A DNA stretch of 20,460 nucleotides, from positions 1-20,460 of the forward strand of contig JAYVTS010000225.1 in the NCBI GenBank assembly GCA_043788645.1, read 5' to 3'. Positions 6,477-13,618 of the stretch are shown here, in pieces; position 1 is the first letter of the stretch, and every line of letters starts with the position of its first letter. The position numbers were made by a program, and so were the translations under genes. This DNA comes from CANIZL01 sp043788645 (GTDB taxonomy: Bacteria; Verrucomicrobiota; Verrucomicrobiia; Limisphaerales; UBA9464). A model generated the notes under the pieces. That model made no database searches, was not told where the DNA came from, and saw only the letters and a program-made list of their open reading frames with translations.

Positions 6477-8444
6477 ATGAAGTTTCCGCGCTGGCGCAAT
6501 GGTCGCACGGCGTTCGTGCTCACCCAATTCACCGGGTTCCTCGTCCTCGCGTTCTGTCTCCGATTGGCCTTGGAAATCTTCCTCGGCCCCGGCCAAAAAG
6601 TTGGCCTGCTCGATCACCTCCACGCCTTTGTCGTCGGCACCCATCTTGATATTGTCGCCACCCTCTGCGTTCTGCTTCCAACCGTTTGGATCGTTAGCCT
6701 CCTCTCACCTCAGCGTTGGGCCAATCGATGGTTCCGACGAATCGGCTTCGGAATCGGTATCGCAGTCTGGCTCACACTCGTTTTCATCCACGTGGCGGAA
6801 GGCTTTTTTTTCGAGGAATACCAATCCCGGTTCAATCCCGTAGCGATCGACTACCTCATCTATCCTCACGAAGTTTTTGTCAATATCTGGGAAGCCTATC
6901 CCGTCCCACTCGTCGTAGCGGTGTGCCTTGCCCTCGCGACCACGATTGCCTGGTTCAGCGCCCGCTTTGTCCGACGTCGTGAACTGACCCATGAATCTCG
7001 CCAGATTCCGCTGGGGGCCACCTGGACGGCGCTCACGCTCCTGGGCCTTGGCAGCCTTCAACTGTATGATCCGCGGTTTAGTCGCGAACGCGCCCTGAAC
7101 GAAATCGCCAATAATACCTTCCTCTCCGCCTTCGCAGCCGTGGCCACGCGCAATCTGGATTACGCCCATTTTTATCCAACCATCGACCCCGCGGCGGCCT
7201 ACGTCGAGGCTCGCGCCGCCGTCGCCCGTCCGGGAATCGACTTCTTCGGGCCTACCAATAGTCTACTGCGACACGTCCCTGGCGATACCAATCGACCCCG
7301 CCTCAACGTCATTTTCCTGTTTGAAGAAAGTCTCGGGTCGGAATTCTTTGGAACCCTCGGTCGCCCCGGCGCGTCTCTGACTCCGCGCCTCGACGAACTT
7401 ATCACGCACGACGCCTTACTATTTGACAATTTTTATGCGGATGGCAATCGGACGATTCGGGGTTATGAAGCCGCATACGCTAGTTTTCCGCCGTTACCCG
7501 GTGATTCCATCGTCGCCCGTGATCGTACGGAAAACGTAGAAACTCTGGCGGCATTACTCGGCCGGGACGGCTATGATACAACCTTTATCTATGCGGGGCG
7601 CGGTTCCTTCGATGGCACCGGTGGGTTCGCCCTAAAAAACGGCTGGCAACATCTGCTCGAACTGAAAGACTTCGCCCAGCCCGCCTTCACCACCGTTTGG
7701 GGGGTGTGCAACGAGGATCTATACGACCGGGTCCTTGCGGAAGCCCGCCAGAAAAACGCCGCGCGCACGCCCTTTTTCATCACCACGATGTCGGTTTCGA
7801 ATCATAAGCCCTTCACCTATCCGCCCGGGAGAATTCCTGAAAACCCGCTGGATCGAACCCGGGATCATGCCGTGAAGTACTCGGACTACGCCCTCGGTCG
7901 TTTTTTTGATCAAGCCCGTAAAGAACCGTTTTGGACTAATACCGTCTTCTGCGTGGCCGGGGATCACGGGGCACGAGTCTATGGGAGTCAAACGATTCCC
8001 ATCCGCAGCTATGAAGTGCCATTTATCGTGGTGGGGCCGGCCGTCGTCCCAGCCCCGCGCCGAGTCAGCAAATTGGCTTGCCAACTCGATCTCAGCCCGA
8101 CTCTGCTCGGACTCATCGGGCGTCCCTACGATACCACCTTTTTCGGGCAAGATCTGCTGCGACAACCCGAAGGGACTAGTCGCGTGCTCCTGCACCACAA
8201 TCGCTCCGTGGGCATTTACCGCGACGAACATTTGGTGATCTTCAATCTCAATAAGAAAATTGAGTATTTTGTCGGCAATCCAAAAACCGGCCAAATGCAA
8301 AGGACCGATACGGTCGATGCGTTGAGTGAACGATTGCGGCGGGAGGCGACCGCCCTCTTTCAAGTCGGTGATGACCTCTATATGAATCGTCGCTACCGAC
8401 TGCCCCCGCGCGGCTCATTCGGTGCCCCCGAGACCCGCCACTGA
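6477..8444 (+). CDS. LtaS-like membrane sulfatase-fold phospho(glycero)transferase
   Basis: 655 residues. Five membrane helices occupy about residues 13-36, 50-76, 88-108, 142-162 and 180-196, followed by an extracytoplasmic alkaline-phosphatase/sulfatase-fold domain (about 273-640). The metal and catalytic positions of LtaS-type enzymes can be matched: LFEESLG (Glu284, metal), GNRTIRG (Thr326, nucleophile position), WGVCNEDLYD (about 408-417), SNHKPFTYP (His443) and AGDHGAR (Asp496, His497). The family includes lipoteichoic acid synthase and enzymes that transfer phosphoglycerol or phosphoethanolamine to envelope glycans or lipids. In a Gram-negative cell the acceptor is more likely a periplasmic glucan, lipid or LPS than teichoic acid (inference). 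The 160 bases before the ATG are C-rich with no Shine-Dalgarno. Its 3' end overlaps the convergent pseudouridine synthase gene by 30 bases. Confidence 0.88.
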   Translation: MKFPRWRNGRTAFVLTQFTGFLVLAFCLRLALEIFLGPGQKVGLLDHLHAFVVGTHLDIVATLCVLLPTVWIVSLLSPQRWANRWFRRIGFGIGIAVWLTLVFIHVAEGFFFEEYQSRFNPVAIDYLIYPHEVFVNIWEAYPVPLVVAVCLALATTIAWFSARFVRRRELTHESRQIPLGATWTALTLLGLGSLQLYDPRFSRERALNEIANNTFLSAFAAVATRNLDYAHFYPTIDPAAAYVEARAAVARPGIDFFGPTNSLLRHVPGDTNRPRLNVIFLFEESLGSEFFGTLGRPGASLTPRLDELITHDALLFDNFYADGNRTIRGYEAAYASFPPLPGDSIVARDRTENVETLAALLGRDGYDTTFIYAGRGSFDGTGGFALKNGWQHLLELKDFAQPAFTTVWGVCNEDLYDRVLAEARQKNAARTPFFITTMSVSNHKPFTYPPGRIPENPLDRTRDHAVKYSDYALGRFFDQARKEPFWTNTVFCVAGDHGARVYGSQTIPIRSYEVPFIVVGPAVVPAPRRVSKLACQLDLSPTLLGLIGRPYDTTFFGQDLLRQPEGTSRVLLHHNRSVGIYRDEHLVIFNLNKKIEYFVGNPKTGQMQRTDTVDALSERLRREATALFQVGDDLYMNRRYRLPPRGSFGAPETRH

Positions 8445-9143
8445 CAAGGCCCCGGGGAGCGATGCGATCCGCCAAGCGCCGGGAGGGAGACCCTCGGCTG
8501 TAAACTCACCAAAGCGGGACCGATGCAAGGCCGTCACCAGGTAGCCGTTCAGAGCAAACATCCGTTTTACTTGGTGAAAACGCCCCTCGGTGAGTGTGAG
8601 GCGCACCGTCACCCCTTCCCCAGGTTCCAATCCAGCGGGTGCGCAGGGCTTCTCCTCGCCCTCGAGACGCATCGAGCCCGAAGCAAAAAGTGCGACCAAC
8701 TCCGGCGCCGGCGCTTTGTCCAGGGTGACCTCATAGACTTTCGGCACCTTATGTTTGGGCGATGTCCAGCGTTGAACCAATTCGCCTTGATCGGTCAACA
8801 GCAACACGCCGGTCGTATCCTTATCCAAGCGCCCAATGGTGGTGATGGCGGGATTTCGGCGTTGCCATCGCGGAGGGACGAGCGCAAAAACGTTGGCTCC
8901 CTCCCGTTCGTCCGTAGAACAAACGCACCCAGCCGGTTTATTGAGCACCACTAAGAGGCCGTGGGGATGATCGACGGGTTGGCCATCGATGAAGACGTCG
9001 GCCGGGACGACTTTTTGATCCGCTTGTTTCACGACCTCGCCCGCGGCCATCACGCGTCCGCCTCGAACCCAAAAGCGGGCTTCGCTCCGGCTGCAATAGC
9101 CGAAACGGGAAAGTAATTGATCGACCCGAAACCGTTCTTTCAT
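8415..9143 (-). CDS. rsuA: 16S rRNA pseudouridine synthase, RsuA/RluB/E/F type
   Basis: 242 residues. An N-terminal S4 RNA-binding domain (RVDQLLSRFGYCSRSEARFW) is followed by the RsuA-type catalytic domain. KPAGCVCSTD lies in the first conserved strand, and GRLDKDTTGVLLLTDQG carries the catalytic Asp107 (in RLD). SPKHKVPKVYEV and EGRFHQVKRMFALNGY are further signature blocks. The SPKHKVPKVYEV block and the short length favour RsuA (pseudouridine 516 in helix 18 of 16S rRNA) over RluB, which is longer; specificity is not proven. I chose the ATG at 9143 because the S4 domain starts immediately after it. ATG at 9155 is in frame four codons upstream, and the much longer extension to 9299 looks non-coding. 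The 3' end overlaps the convergent gene by 30 bases. Confidence 0.9.
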   Translation of the reverse strand: MKERFRVDQLLSRFGYCSRSEARFWVRGGRVMAAGEVVKQADQKVVPADVFIDGQPVDHPHGLLVVLNKPAGCVCSTDEREGANVFALVPPRWQRRNPAITTIGRLDKDTTGVLLLTDQGELVQRWTSPKHKVPKVYEVTLDKAPAPELVALFASGSMRLEGEEKPCAPAGLEPGEGVTVRLTLTEGRFHQVKRMFALNGYLVTALHRSRFGEFTAEGLPPGAWRIASLPGALSVAGLGGTE

Positions 9144-9420
9144 TGAGCAGACCATGGCGGACATTGGGCTCCGTGCCCAATCCGAAGCGTTTAGAAGGAT
9201 GAGATGCGCGAGTCGTGCCAACCCTCGGGACGCCCTGCTCCGGGTGAACGCCCCGGGTTCGGGAGCAGCTCGGGTCAATCGCTGTTCCTTTTCTTCCAAT
9301 CTAATTCGCTGCTTCCTGGATCGCTCGCCCCCCTATTTCGGCCGGATCGAGTTTGCTATCTCTACCACTCTACCACTCTACCACTCTACCACTCGGCTCC
9401 GTGACTGCGTCACCGGTCAT
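9144..9420. other. Intergenic region with short tandem repeat
   Basis: 277 bases lie between the end of bioD and the start of the rsuA-like gene, both on the minus strand. The region contains a tctaccac tandem repeat (9361-9394) and a small hairpin, gtgac-tgc-gtcac (9401-9413), just after the bioD stop. Open frames across it have no protein-like character. The rsuA promoter is probably here, but no clear -35/-10 pair stands out. Confidence 0.55.
9361..9394. repeat. 8 bp tandem repeat, (tctaccac) x 4.25
   Basis: Four perfect copies of tctaccac followed by tc. It lies 26 bases past the bioD stop codon and about 220 bases before the rsuA-like start, outside any credible gene. A perfect array of this length is prone to slippage and can vary in copy number between strains. 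Confidence 0.95.
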
Positions 9421-10116
9421 CTATTCTATTCCGATCGCAGCGAGGAGGGTATCCACGGTGCGCTTCGCCGGGCCCCGGAGTCGAAAACCTTTGGAAACCA
9501 ATCCGTACGGCAGAAGGTGGATCCTTTCCGGTGGCAATAATTCTCCTAGAATGGGCACATTGGTGGTGCTGGATTCATCCGGATCGGAGGCAGCAAACAC
9601 GACCACCTGCGCGAGCCGCCGCTCTGATACCGGGAGGGCTTCCCACGTCAATAGGATTTCGTTGAGCATCCCGAGACGATTAACGGCTACGATGAGCGGC
9701 ACCGCCCGCATCGCCACTAATAACTCGCGCGAAGAAAACCGCTCTCCGAGAGGACTGAGCAGCCCGCCGGCACCTTCGATCACCACGATTCGAGAATTCC
9801 CCCGAGAGCGAACAATATGAGTTCGAACCGCGGACAATAGAACTCGTTGGCCCACTTCGCGCGCCGCGACAAACGGAGCAATCGGCTTTCTAAACCACCA
9901 AGGATTCACGACCTCCATCGGCAACGTGCGACCCTGGGCTCGCCATAATATTACCGCATCCGCTCGCCCGCCGGAACAGATCGGTTTGAACGCGCAAACG
10001 GAGTGCCCGCTGACTCGCAACCGTTTAACCAACAACTCCGCAAGCACCGTTTTACCCACTCCCGTCCCGGTACCCGTAATGAAGAGTGTGATCGGTCTAG
10101 TGGGAGCCTTGCTCAT
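9421..10116 (-). CDS. bioD: ATP-dependent dethiobiotin synthetase
   Basis: 231 residues. It closes the ureido ring of 7,8-diaminononanoate with CO2 and ATP to make dethiobiotin, the step before biotin synthase, in the cytoplasm. The P-loop GTGTGVGKT is at residues 15-23. KPICSGGRADA (from Lys44) matches the substrate-binding KPvxSG...DA motif, and EGAGGLLSPL (from Glu114) is the conserved Glu-Gly-Ala-Gly-Gly block. VAVNRLGMLNE corresponds to the usual N-x-L-G-x-x-N strand and base-recognition region. The length is normal. No other biotin genes (bioA, bioB, bioF) are in the window, so this copy stands alone. It is divergent from the AT-hook gene across a 170-base AT-richer spacer. No Shine-Dalgarno precedes the ATG (gaactgccact). 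Confidence 0.93.
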   Translation of the reverse strand: MSKAPTRPITLFITGTGTGVGKTVLAELLVKRLRVSGHSVCAFKPICSGGRADAVILWRAQGRTLPMEVVNPWWFRKPIAPFVAAREVGQRVLLSAVRTHIVRSRGNSRIVVIEGAGGLLSPLGERFSSRELLVAMRAVPLIVAVNRLGMLNEILLTWEALPVSERRLAQVVVFAASDPDESSTTNVPILGELLPPERIHLLPYGLVSKGFRLRGPAKRTVDTLLAAIGIE

Positions 10117-10219
10117 AGTGGCAGTTCATTGGGGGTTTGATTCGTGTGTTAGAGTCCTCGCTACTTTGAGTCCGATAACCCATGACTCCCACCCCTGCTA
10201 CCTTTTTCAGCTGAGACCC

Positions 10220-10277
10220 TATGAGTTTCACTTCTCATAAATAGACCCTTGTCAGATCAAAGATTAGCTCCTATAGG
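10220..10277 (+). promoter_or_regulatory. Candidate promoter and dyad before the AT-hook gene
   Basis: A dyad TATGAG-N8-CTCATA (10220-10239) sits just upstream of a possible -35 TTGTCA (10249-10254). A 17-base spacer then leads to TATAGG (10272-10277), a fair -10. Transcription would start only a few bases before the ATG at 10287, giving a nearly leaderless mRNA. This fits the absence of a Shine-Dalgarno but is only a motif reading. The dyad is where an activator or autoregulator could bind. Confidence 0.3.
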
Positions 10278-10286
10278 TCTTATCGC

Positions 10287-10748
10287 ATGAAGCACGATAC
10301 GCTGAAGCAGTATGTTTCCCTCCGCACCGGTCTCGTCAGCGAGAAAGCGGAACTCGAAGCCCGCCTCGCAGAAATCAACGAAGCTCTTGGTGAATCCACT
10401 GCTGAGGCCGTGAAGGTCACCGCAGCGGCCCCGGCCACCCCTCAATCGGGCAAACGCCGCCCCGGCCGCCCGCCCGGCCGCCGAGCCGCCGCCGCACCTT
10501 CGGCAGCGCCTGCACCCGCTCGCGCTCGCGCTGGTGGCCGCCGGGCTCGCAATGGTGAGTCGCTCCGCGACGTCGTCGTCAGTGTCTTGAAGACCCATAA
10601 GAGCCTTAGCCGCCAAGATCTACTCAAGGCCGTGGTCGGTGCTGGATACAAGTTTAGCGCCAAAGACCCCCTTAACTCCCTCAGCACCTTGGTTTATACC
10701 GCTAAGAAGGTGTTCAAAGCGTCGGACGGCAAGATCTCCCTCGTCTAA
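10287..10748 (+). CDS. Coiled-coil / AT-hook / HARE-HTH-like DNA-binding protein
   Basis: 153 residues in three parts. Residues 1-36 form a short amphipathic coiled coil (TLKQYVSLRTGLVSEKAELE and following). Residues 55-90 are a basic Ala/Pro/Arg linker with an AT-hook core, KRRPGRPPGRR, which should bind the minor groove of AT-rich DNA. Residues 91-152 form a compact winged-helix-like domain (SLRDVVVSVLKTHKSLSRQD, then KAVVGAGYKF and a C-terminal strand KASDGKISLV). The domain resembles the HARE-HTH fold, also seen in the RNA polymerase delta subunit and in restriction-linked proteins. A nucleoid-associated or transcription-modulating role is likely, with the coiled coil giving dimers. The linker is GC-rich and repetitive. 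The gene is monocistronic: its own spacer lies upstream and a strong terminator 26 bases downstream. The HARE-HTH call is from sequence pattern only. Confidence 0.8.
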   Translation: MKHDTLKQYVSLRTGLVSEKAELEARLAEINEALGESTAEAVKVTAAAPATPQSGKRRPGRPPGRRAAAAPSAAPAPARARAGGRRARNGESLRDVVVSVLKTHKSLSRQDLLKAVVGAGYKFSAKDPLNSLSTLVYTAKKVFKASDGKISLV

Positions 10749-10773
10749 CCTCTCCGCTCAAACAATTTACTCT

Positions 10774-10804
10774 AAGGCCCGCCAAGCTGGCGGGCCTTTT
10801 TCTT
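10774..10804 (+). terminator. Intrinsic terminator of the AT-hook gene
   Basis: An 11 bp perfect stem (aaggcccgcca at 10774-10784 and its complement at 10788-10798) has a 3-base loop and is followed by ttttttctt. It lies 26 bases after the AT-hook stop codon. It is the clearest intrinsic terminator in the window, and ends only 10 bases before the hisF start codon. Confidence 0.93.
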
Positions 10805-10813
10805 ATCCCCTCC

Positions 10814-11593
10814 ATGTTGGCTCGGCGTGTTATTCCTTGTTTGGATGTCCATGATGGCCAGGTGACCCGCGGCATCCAATTTGGCCGCGCTGAAGCCGGT
10901 GAACTCCGCAATGTAGGTGACCCAGTCGAATTAGCCGTTCGGTACAACGAACAGGGGGCGGACGAAATGGTGTTTTTTGACATTACGGCCAGCGCCCATG
11001 GCCGCGGCTCGATGATTGACGTGATTGAACGGGCCGCGGACCAGTGCTTCATGCCGCTCACGGTGGGCGGAGGTATTCGTAGTATTGAAGACATGGGACA
11101 AATGCTCCGAGCCGGCGCCGACAAAGTCAGCATTAATTCCAGCGCAATCACGGAACCCAGTCTTATCCGACACGGTGCGGAAAAATATGGGAGTCAGTGC
11201 ATCGTTGTGTCGATCGATGCCAAAAAGACCGGCCCAGATCGCTGGGAGGTATTTGTCGCGGGTGGGAGAAAATCGACCGGCCTAGAGGTCGTGGCCTGGG
11301 CTCAACGGGCGGTCGAACTTGGTGCGGGTGAGATTGGTCTCAACTCCATCAATGCAGACGGCACTCAAGCAGGGTTTGATATTACGATCACTCGCCGAGT
11401 GAGCGAAGCGGTCCGAGTCCCGGTCGTCGCCAGTGGTGGCGCCGGTACTCTCGAACATATGGCGGAGGTCTTAGAGTCCGGCCGAGCGGATGCGGTTCTG
11501 GCCGCAAGTATTTTTCATTTCGGTAGGTTTACCGTCCGACAGGTCAAGGATCACCTGCGCGCCCGAGGTCTGCCGGTGCGCATTGAAGACTGA
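10814..11593 (+). CDS. hisF: Imidazole glycerol phosphate synthase, cyclase subunit
   Basis: 259 residues, a (beta/alpha)8 barrel. With HisH it converts PRFAR plus ammonia to imidazole glycerol phosphate and AICAR in histidine synthesis. It opens MLARRVIPCLDV with catalytic Asp11. VVSIDAKK carries the second catalytic Asp (135). The phosphate-binding loops GGGIRS and ASGGAGTLEHM are present, and the length is normal. The segment GLNSINADGTQAGFD has Asn180 where most HisF proteins have Asp (LLTSIDRDGT type). No other his gene is in the window, so the pathway is dispersed. The ATG lies 10 bases after a strong terminator, with tcttatcccctcc before it (no Shine-Dalgarno). Its promoter must therefore lie inside the upstream gene, or transcription reads through. 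Confidence 0.97.
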   Translation: MLARRVIPCLDVHDGQVTRGIQFGRAEAGELRNVGDPVELAVRYNEQGADEMVFFDITASAHGRGSMIDVIERAADQCFMPLTVGGGIRSIEDMGQMLRAGADKVSINSSAITEPSLIRHGAEKYGSQCIVVSIDAKKTGPDRWEVFVAGGRKSTGLEVVAWAQRAVELGAGEIGLNSINADGTQAGFDITITRRVSEAVRVPVVASGGAGTLEHMAEVLESGRADAVLAASIFHFGRFTVRQVKDHLRARGLPVRIED

Positions 11594-11679
11594 ATTCCAG
11601 TTTGAGCGGTCGGCGAGGCACTTCCATTGATCACGCTTCCCCCTTCCCTCCTCCCATTTTCCTTCTCAAGTTGGGCGTC

Positions 11680-12738
11680 ATGCGATTCATCGGCGGAATA
11701 ATTGAGAAACTTCAGCGCCATCCCAAAAGGATCGTCTTTCCCGAGGGTACAGAACCCCGTGTGCTGCAAGCGGCCCGTCAGTTTCATTCGCTCCGTCTGG
11801 GCGCACCCATTCTGCTGGGTGATCGGGCGCAAGTGAAGGAGGCGGCCGCCGCGCTCAATGTGCCGCTCGACGGAGTTCGGATCATCAATCCGCTTGAAAG
11901 CCCAGACTTGGATAGTTTCACCAAACGCCTTGTCCTACTCCGACGCGGCAAAGGCCTCGAAGAGACCGAGGCCCGCGACGCAATGACCAAGCCGAATTAC
12001 TTTGGGGCAATGATGGTCGCGATGCGCCAAGCCGATGGCATCGTCTCGGGCACGAGCGAGATTTCCGGTAGTGTCCTCCGCCCACTCTTTCAAATCATTA
12101 AGGTCGCGCCCAAAACAACGACCGCGGCGAGCTGCATGGTGATGGAAGTTGAGGACACTCGGTTTGGAGAGCGAGGGGTTCTGTGCTTGGGAGATTGCGG
12201 CGTTATTCCAGATCCTACGGTTGAGCAACTAGCGGACATCGCCGTTTCGACCGCTCGGCTCGCTCTCCATCTATTGAATGCCCGCCCCAAGGTGGCTTTA
12301 TTGAGCTACTCCACCAAGGGAAGTGCCTCCACTCACCCCAGCATTCTAAAGGTCAAAGCGGCCACGGCACTCGCCCAGCAAAAGGCGGCCGCCGAATATT
12401 TTGAAGCCGATTTCGACGGTGAACTGCAGGTGGACGCCGCCCTCATTGCGGAAATTGCCGCCCGCAAGCTCCCACAAAGCCGGGTGGCTGGTCATGCGAA
12501 TTGTCTGATTTTCCCAGACCTCAATTCCGGAAACATTGCCAGCAAGCTCATCCAACATATCGCCCGGGCAAATGCCTATGGCCAAATCCTTCTAGGTTTG
12601 GATCGGCCCGCAGCGGATGTTTCCCGGGGCAGCAATGCCCACGACATCCTCGGAGTCGCCGCCATTATCGGCCTCCAAGCCATAAAATACAAAGAGCTAT
12701 ATCCTGGAGCAGGTGAACTGCTTCCGGGAGATCTTTGA
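11680..12738 (+). CDS. pta: Phosphate acetyltransferase (phosphotransacetylase)
   Basis: 352 residues. It interconverts acetyl-CoA and acetyl phosphate in the cytoplasm, usually with acetate kinase, which is not nearby. The single-domain Pta fold is clear: RIVFPEGTEPRVLQAA at the N-terminus, MTKPNYFGAMMV, ADGIVSGTSEISGSVLRP, LLSYSTKGSAS, and the C-terminal active-site blocks VAGHANCLIFPDLNSGNI and GLDRPAADVSRG. It lacks the N-terminal regulatory domains of enterobacterial Pta. The relatives PTA/PTB and MaeB-type domains are less likely, because the VAGHANCL and DVSRG blocks are Pta-like. I chose the ATG at 11680 because it precedes the conserved start of the fold; a TTG at 11602 would add 26 unlikely residues. 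It follows hisF by 86 bases on the same strand, so the two may be co-transcribed. Confidence 0.92.
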   Translation: MRFIGGIIEKLQRHPKRIVFPEGTEPRVLQAARQFHSLRLGAPILLGDRAQVKEAAAALNVPLDGVRIINPLESPDLDSFTKRLVLLRRGKGLEETEARDAMTKPNYFGAMMVAMRQADGIVSGTSEISGSVLRPLFQIIKVAPKTTTAASCMVMEVEDTRFGERGVLCLGDCGVIPDPTVEQLADIAVSTARLALHLLNARPKVALLSYSTKGSASTHPSILKVKAATALAQQKAAAEYFEADFDGELQVDAALIAEIAARKLPQSRVAGHANCLIFPDLNSGNIASKLIQHIARANAYGQILLGLDRPAADVSRGSNAHDILGVAAIIGLQAIKYKELYPGAGELLPGDL

Positions 12739-12920
12739 GGTTGCCCCCATTTCATCATAGTGCTCGAACTCCGGTAGTTTCTCGGCCCGGCCCGGGTCCT
12801 TCACAACCCTGGATCGGGTCCAAACCCACGGGCTCAAGTCGGAACTCACGTATCGAACGGAAAGACGCCCCCGCCGAAGAGCGGGGAACGGACAATTAAC
12901 GTGCAATTTCGTGGGATGCC

Positions 12921-12948
12921 TTGACGCCCGGGAGGTACCCCCTATGAT
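12921..12948 (+). promoter_or_regulatory. Sigma70-type promoter of the rpmH cluster
   Basis: TTGACG (12921-12926), a 16-base spacer and TATGAT (12943-12948) give five of six matches to each consensus box. The predicted start near 12955 leaves a leader of about 30 bases before the rpmH ATG at 12984. The leader contains a small hairpin, ccgcc-ggag-ggcgg (12956-12969). This is the strongest promoter reading in the window and suits a highly expressed ribosomal gene. Upstream of it (12739-12920) I see no gene, only a 6 bp stem at 12869-12886. Confidence 0.75.
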
Positions 12949-12983
12949 CAGAGTTCCGCCGGAGGGCGGCTTTGTCATTTTCC

Positions 12984-13121
12984 ATGAAGCGTCAGTATCA
13001 ACCTTCGAAGATCCGCCGGGTGCGTCAGCACGGGTTTCTAGCCCGCAACGCCACCAAGAGCGGCCGTGCCATTCTTTCTAACCGCCGCCGCAATGGGCGC
13101 AAACGCCTGACTCCGGTCTAG
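12984..13121 (+). CDS. rpmH: 50S ribosomal protein L34
   Basis: 45 residues, found by direct translation. It begins MKRQYQPSKIRRVRQHGFLA and ends SNRRRNGRKRLTPV, the standard L34 sequence with its K-R-T/Q-Y-Q-P-S start and R-R-R-x-G-R-K-R-L end. L34 is a small, very basic protein of the large subunit. It is the first gene of the conserved cluster rpmH-rnpA-yidD-yidC-khpB and follows a good promoter. The sequence before the ATG is ctttgtcattttcc, pyrimidine-rich with no Shine-Dalgarno, which is notable for a gene that must be translated at very high rates. The TAG stop is 35 bases before rnpA. Confidence 0.98.
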   Translation: MKRQYQPSKIRRVRQHGFLARNATKSGRAILSNRRRNGRKRLTPV

Positions 13122-13156
13122 GCTCTACGGCAACCACCGCACTGGCGGTTCCTCCC

Positions 13157-13618
13157 ATGGGCGGTACCGACACCCGGCCACCTCGAACGTTGACCTTCCC
13201 AAAATCGCGCCGCCTTCAACGCAGCAGCGATTTCGTTCGGCTTAAAACCGAAGGTCAGCGTCAGGTCGCCGGGTGCCTCATTTTCAACTGGCAGACTCAC
13301 CCGACTGGACTGCCATTTTCGCCGCGCTCGATTCGGACGACTCAGTTAGGAGTCGTCACAAGCCGGGCCGTCGGTCGAGCCGTTGATCGCAATCGCGCCC
13401 GACGCCTCTTGCGCGAAGCGTTTCGCCGCCATCAACACGAATTGTTTCAGCCCACGCGCATTGTGCTCGTTGCCCGTCAAAGCATCACCCGCCGAAATTT
13501 CGCGGCGGTGGAGCGTGACTTTCTTCAAGCACTCCGTCGCTCGGGTGTCACTCGCCCCCTCGGCTCCCTCGGCCCCTTGATCGCCGCACCCGCAACGTCC
13601 TCGCACCCTCGGGTATGA
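13157..13618 (+). CDS. rnpA: Ribonuclease P protein component
   Basis: 153 residues, slightly longer than the usual 110-130. It is the protein cofactor of RNase P, which removes the 5' leader of precursor tRNAs together with the RNA rnpB. LTFPKSRRLQRSSDFVRL is the expected N-terminal core. VTSRAVGRAVDRNRARRLLR contains the family signature (GxAVxRNRxRRLLRE), and the basic helix that contacts the RNA follows. The C-terminal ~25 residues after RRSGVTRP are Ser/Pro-rich and not part of the fold. The ATG at 13157 follows gcggttcctccc (no Shine-Dalgarno). Its stop overlaps the yidD start in ATGA (13615-13618), so the two are probably translationally coupled. Confidence 0.95.
   Translation: MGGTDTRPPRTLTFPKSRRLQRSSDFVRLKTEGQRQVAGCLIFNWQTHPTGLPFSPRSIRTTQLGVVTSRAVGRAVDRNRARRLLREAFRRHQHELFQPTRIVLVARQSITRRNFAAVERDFLQALRRSGVTRPLGSLGPLIAAPATSSHPRV

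Noticed and set aside
7719..8363. 214-codon minus-strand frame inside the LtaS-like gene
   Set aside because: The plus-strand frame has intact sulfatase-fold motifs across the same DNA; the antisense product shows no motifs.
8523..8954. 143-codon plus-strand frame opposite the rsuA-like gene
   Set aside because: The minus-strand protein has full S4 and pseudouridine synthase motifs.
9361..9394. CRISPR-like array
   Set aside because: Units are 8 bases with no spacers; it is a simple tandem repeat.
9401..9413. gtgac-tgc-gtcac hairpin as a bioD terminator
   Set aside because: The stem is only 5 bp and no T-run follows on the minus strand.
10120..10286. Possible tRNA or small structured RNA in the AT-richer spacer
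   Set aside because: No cloverleaf arms, TTCGA loop or CCA-like end can be found; it reads as a divergent promoter region.
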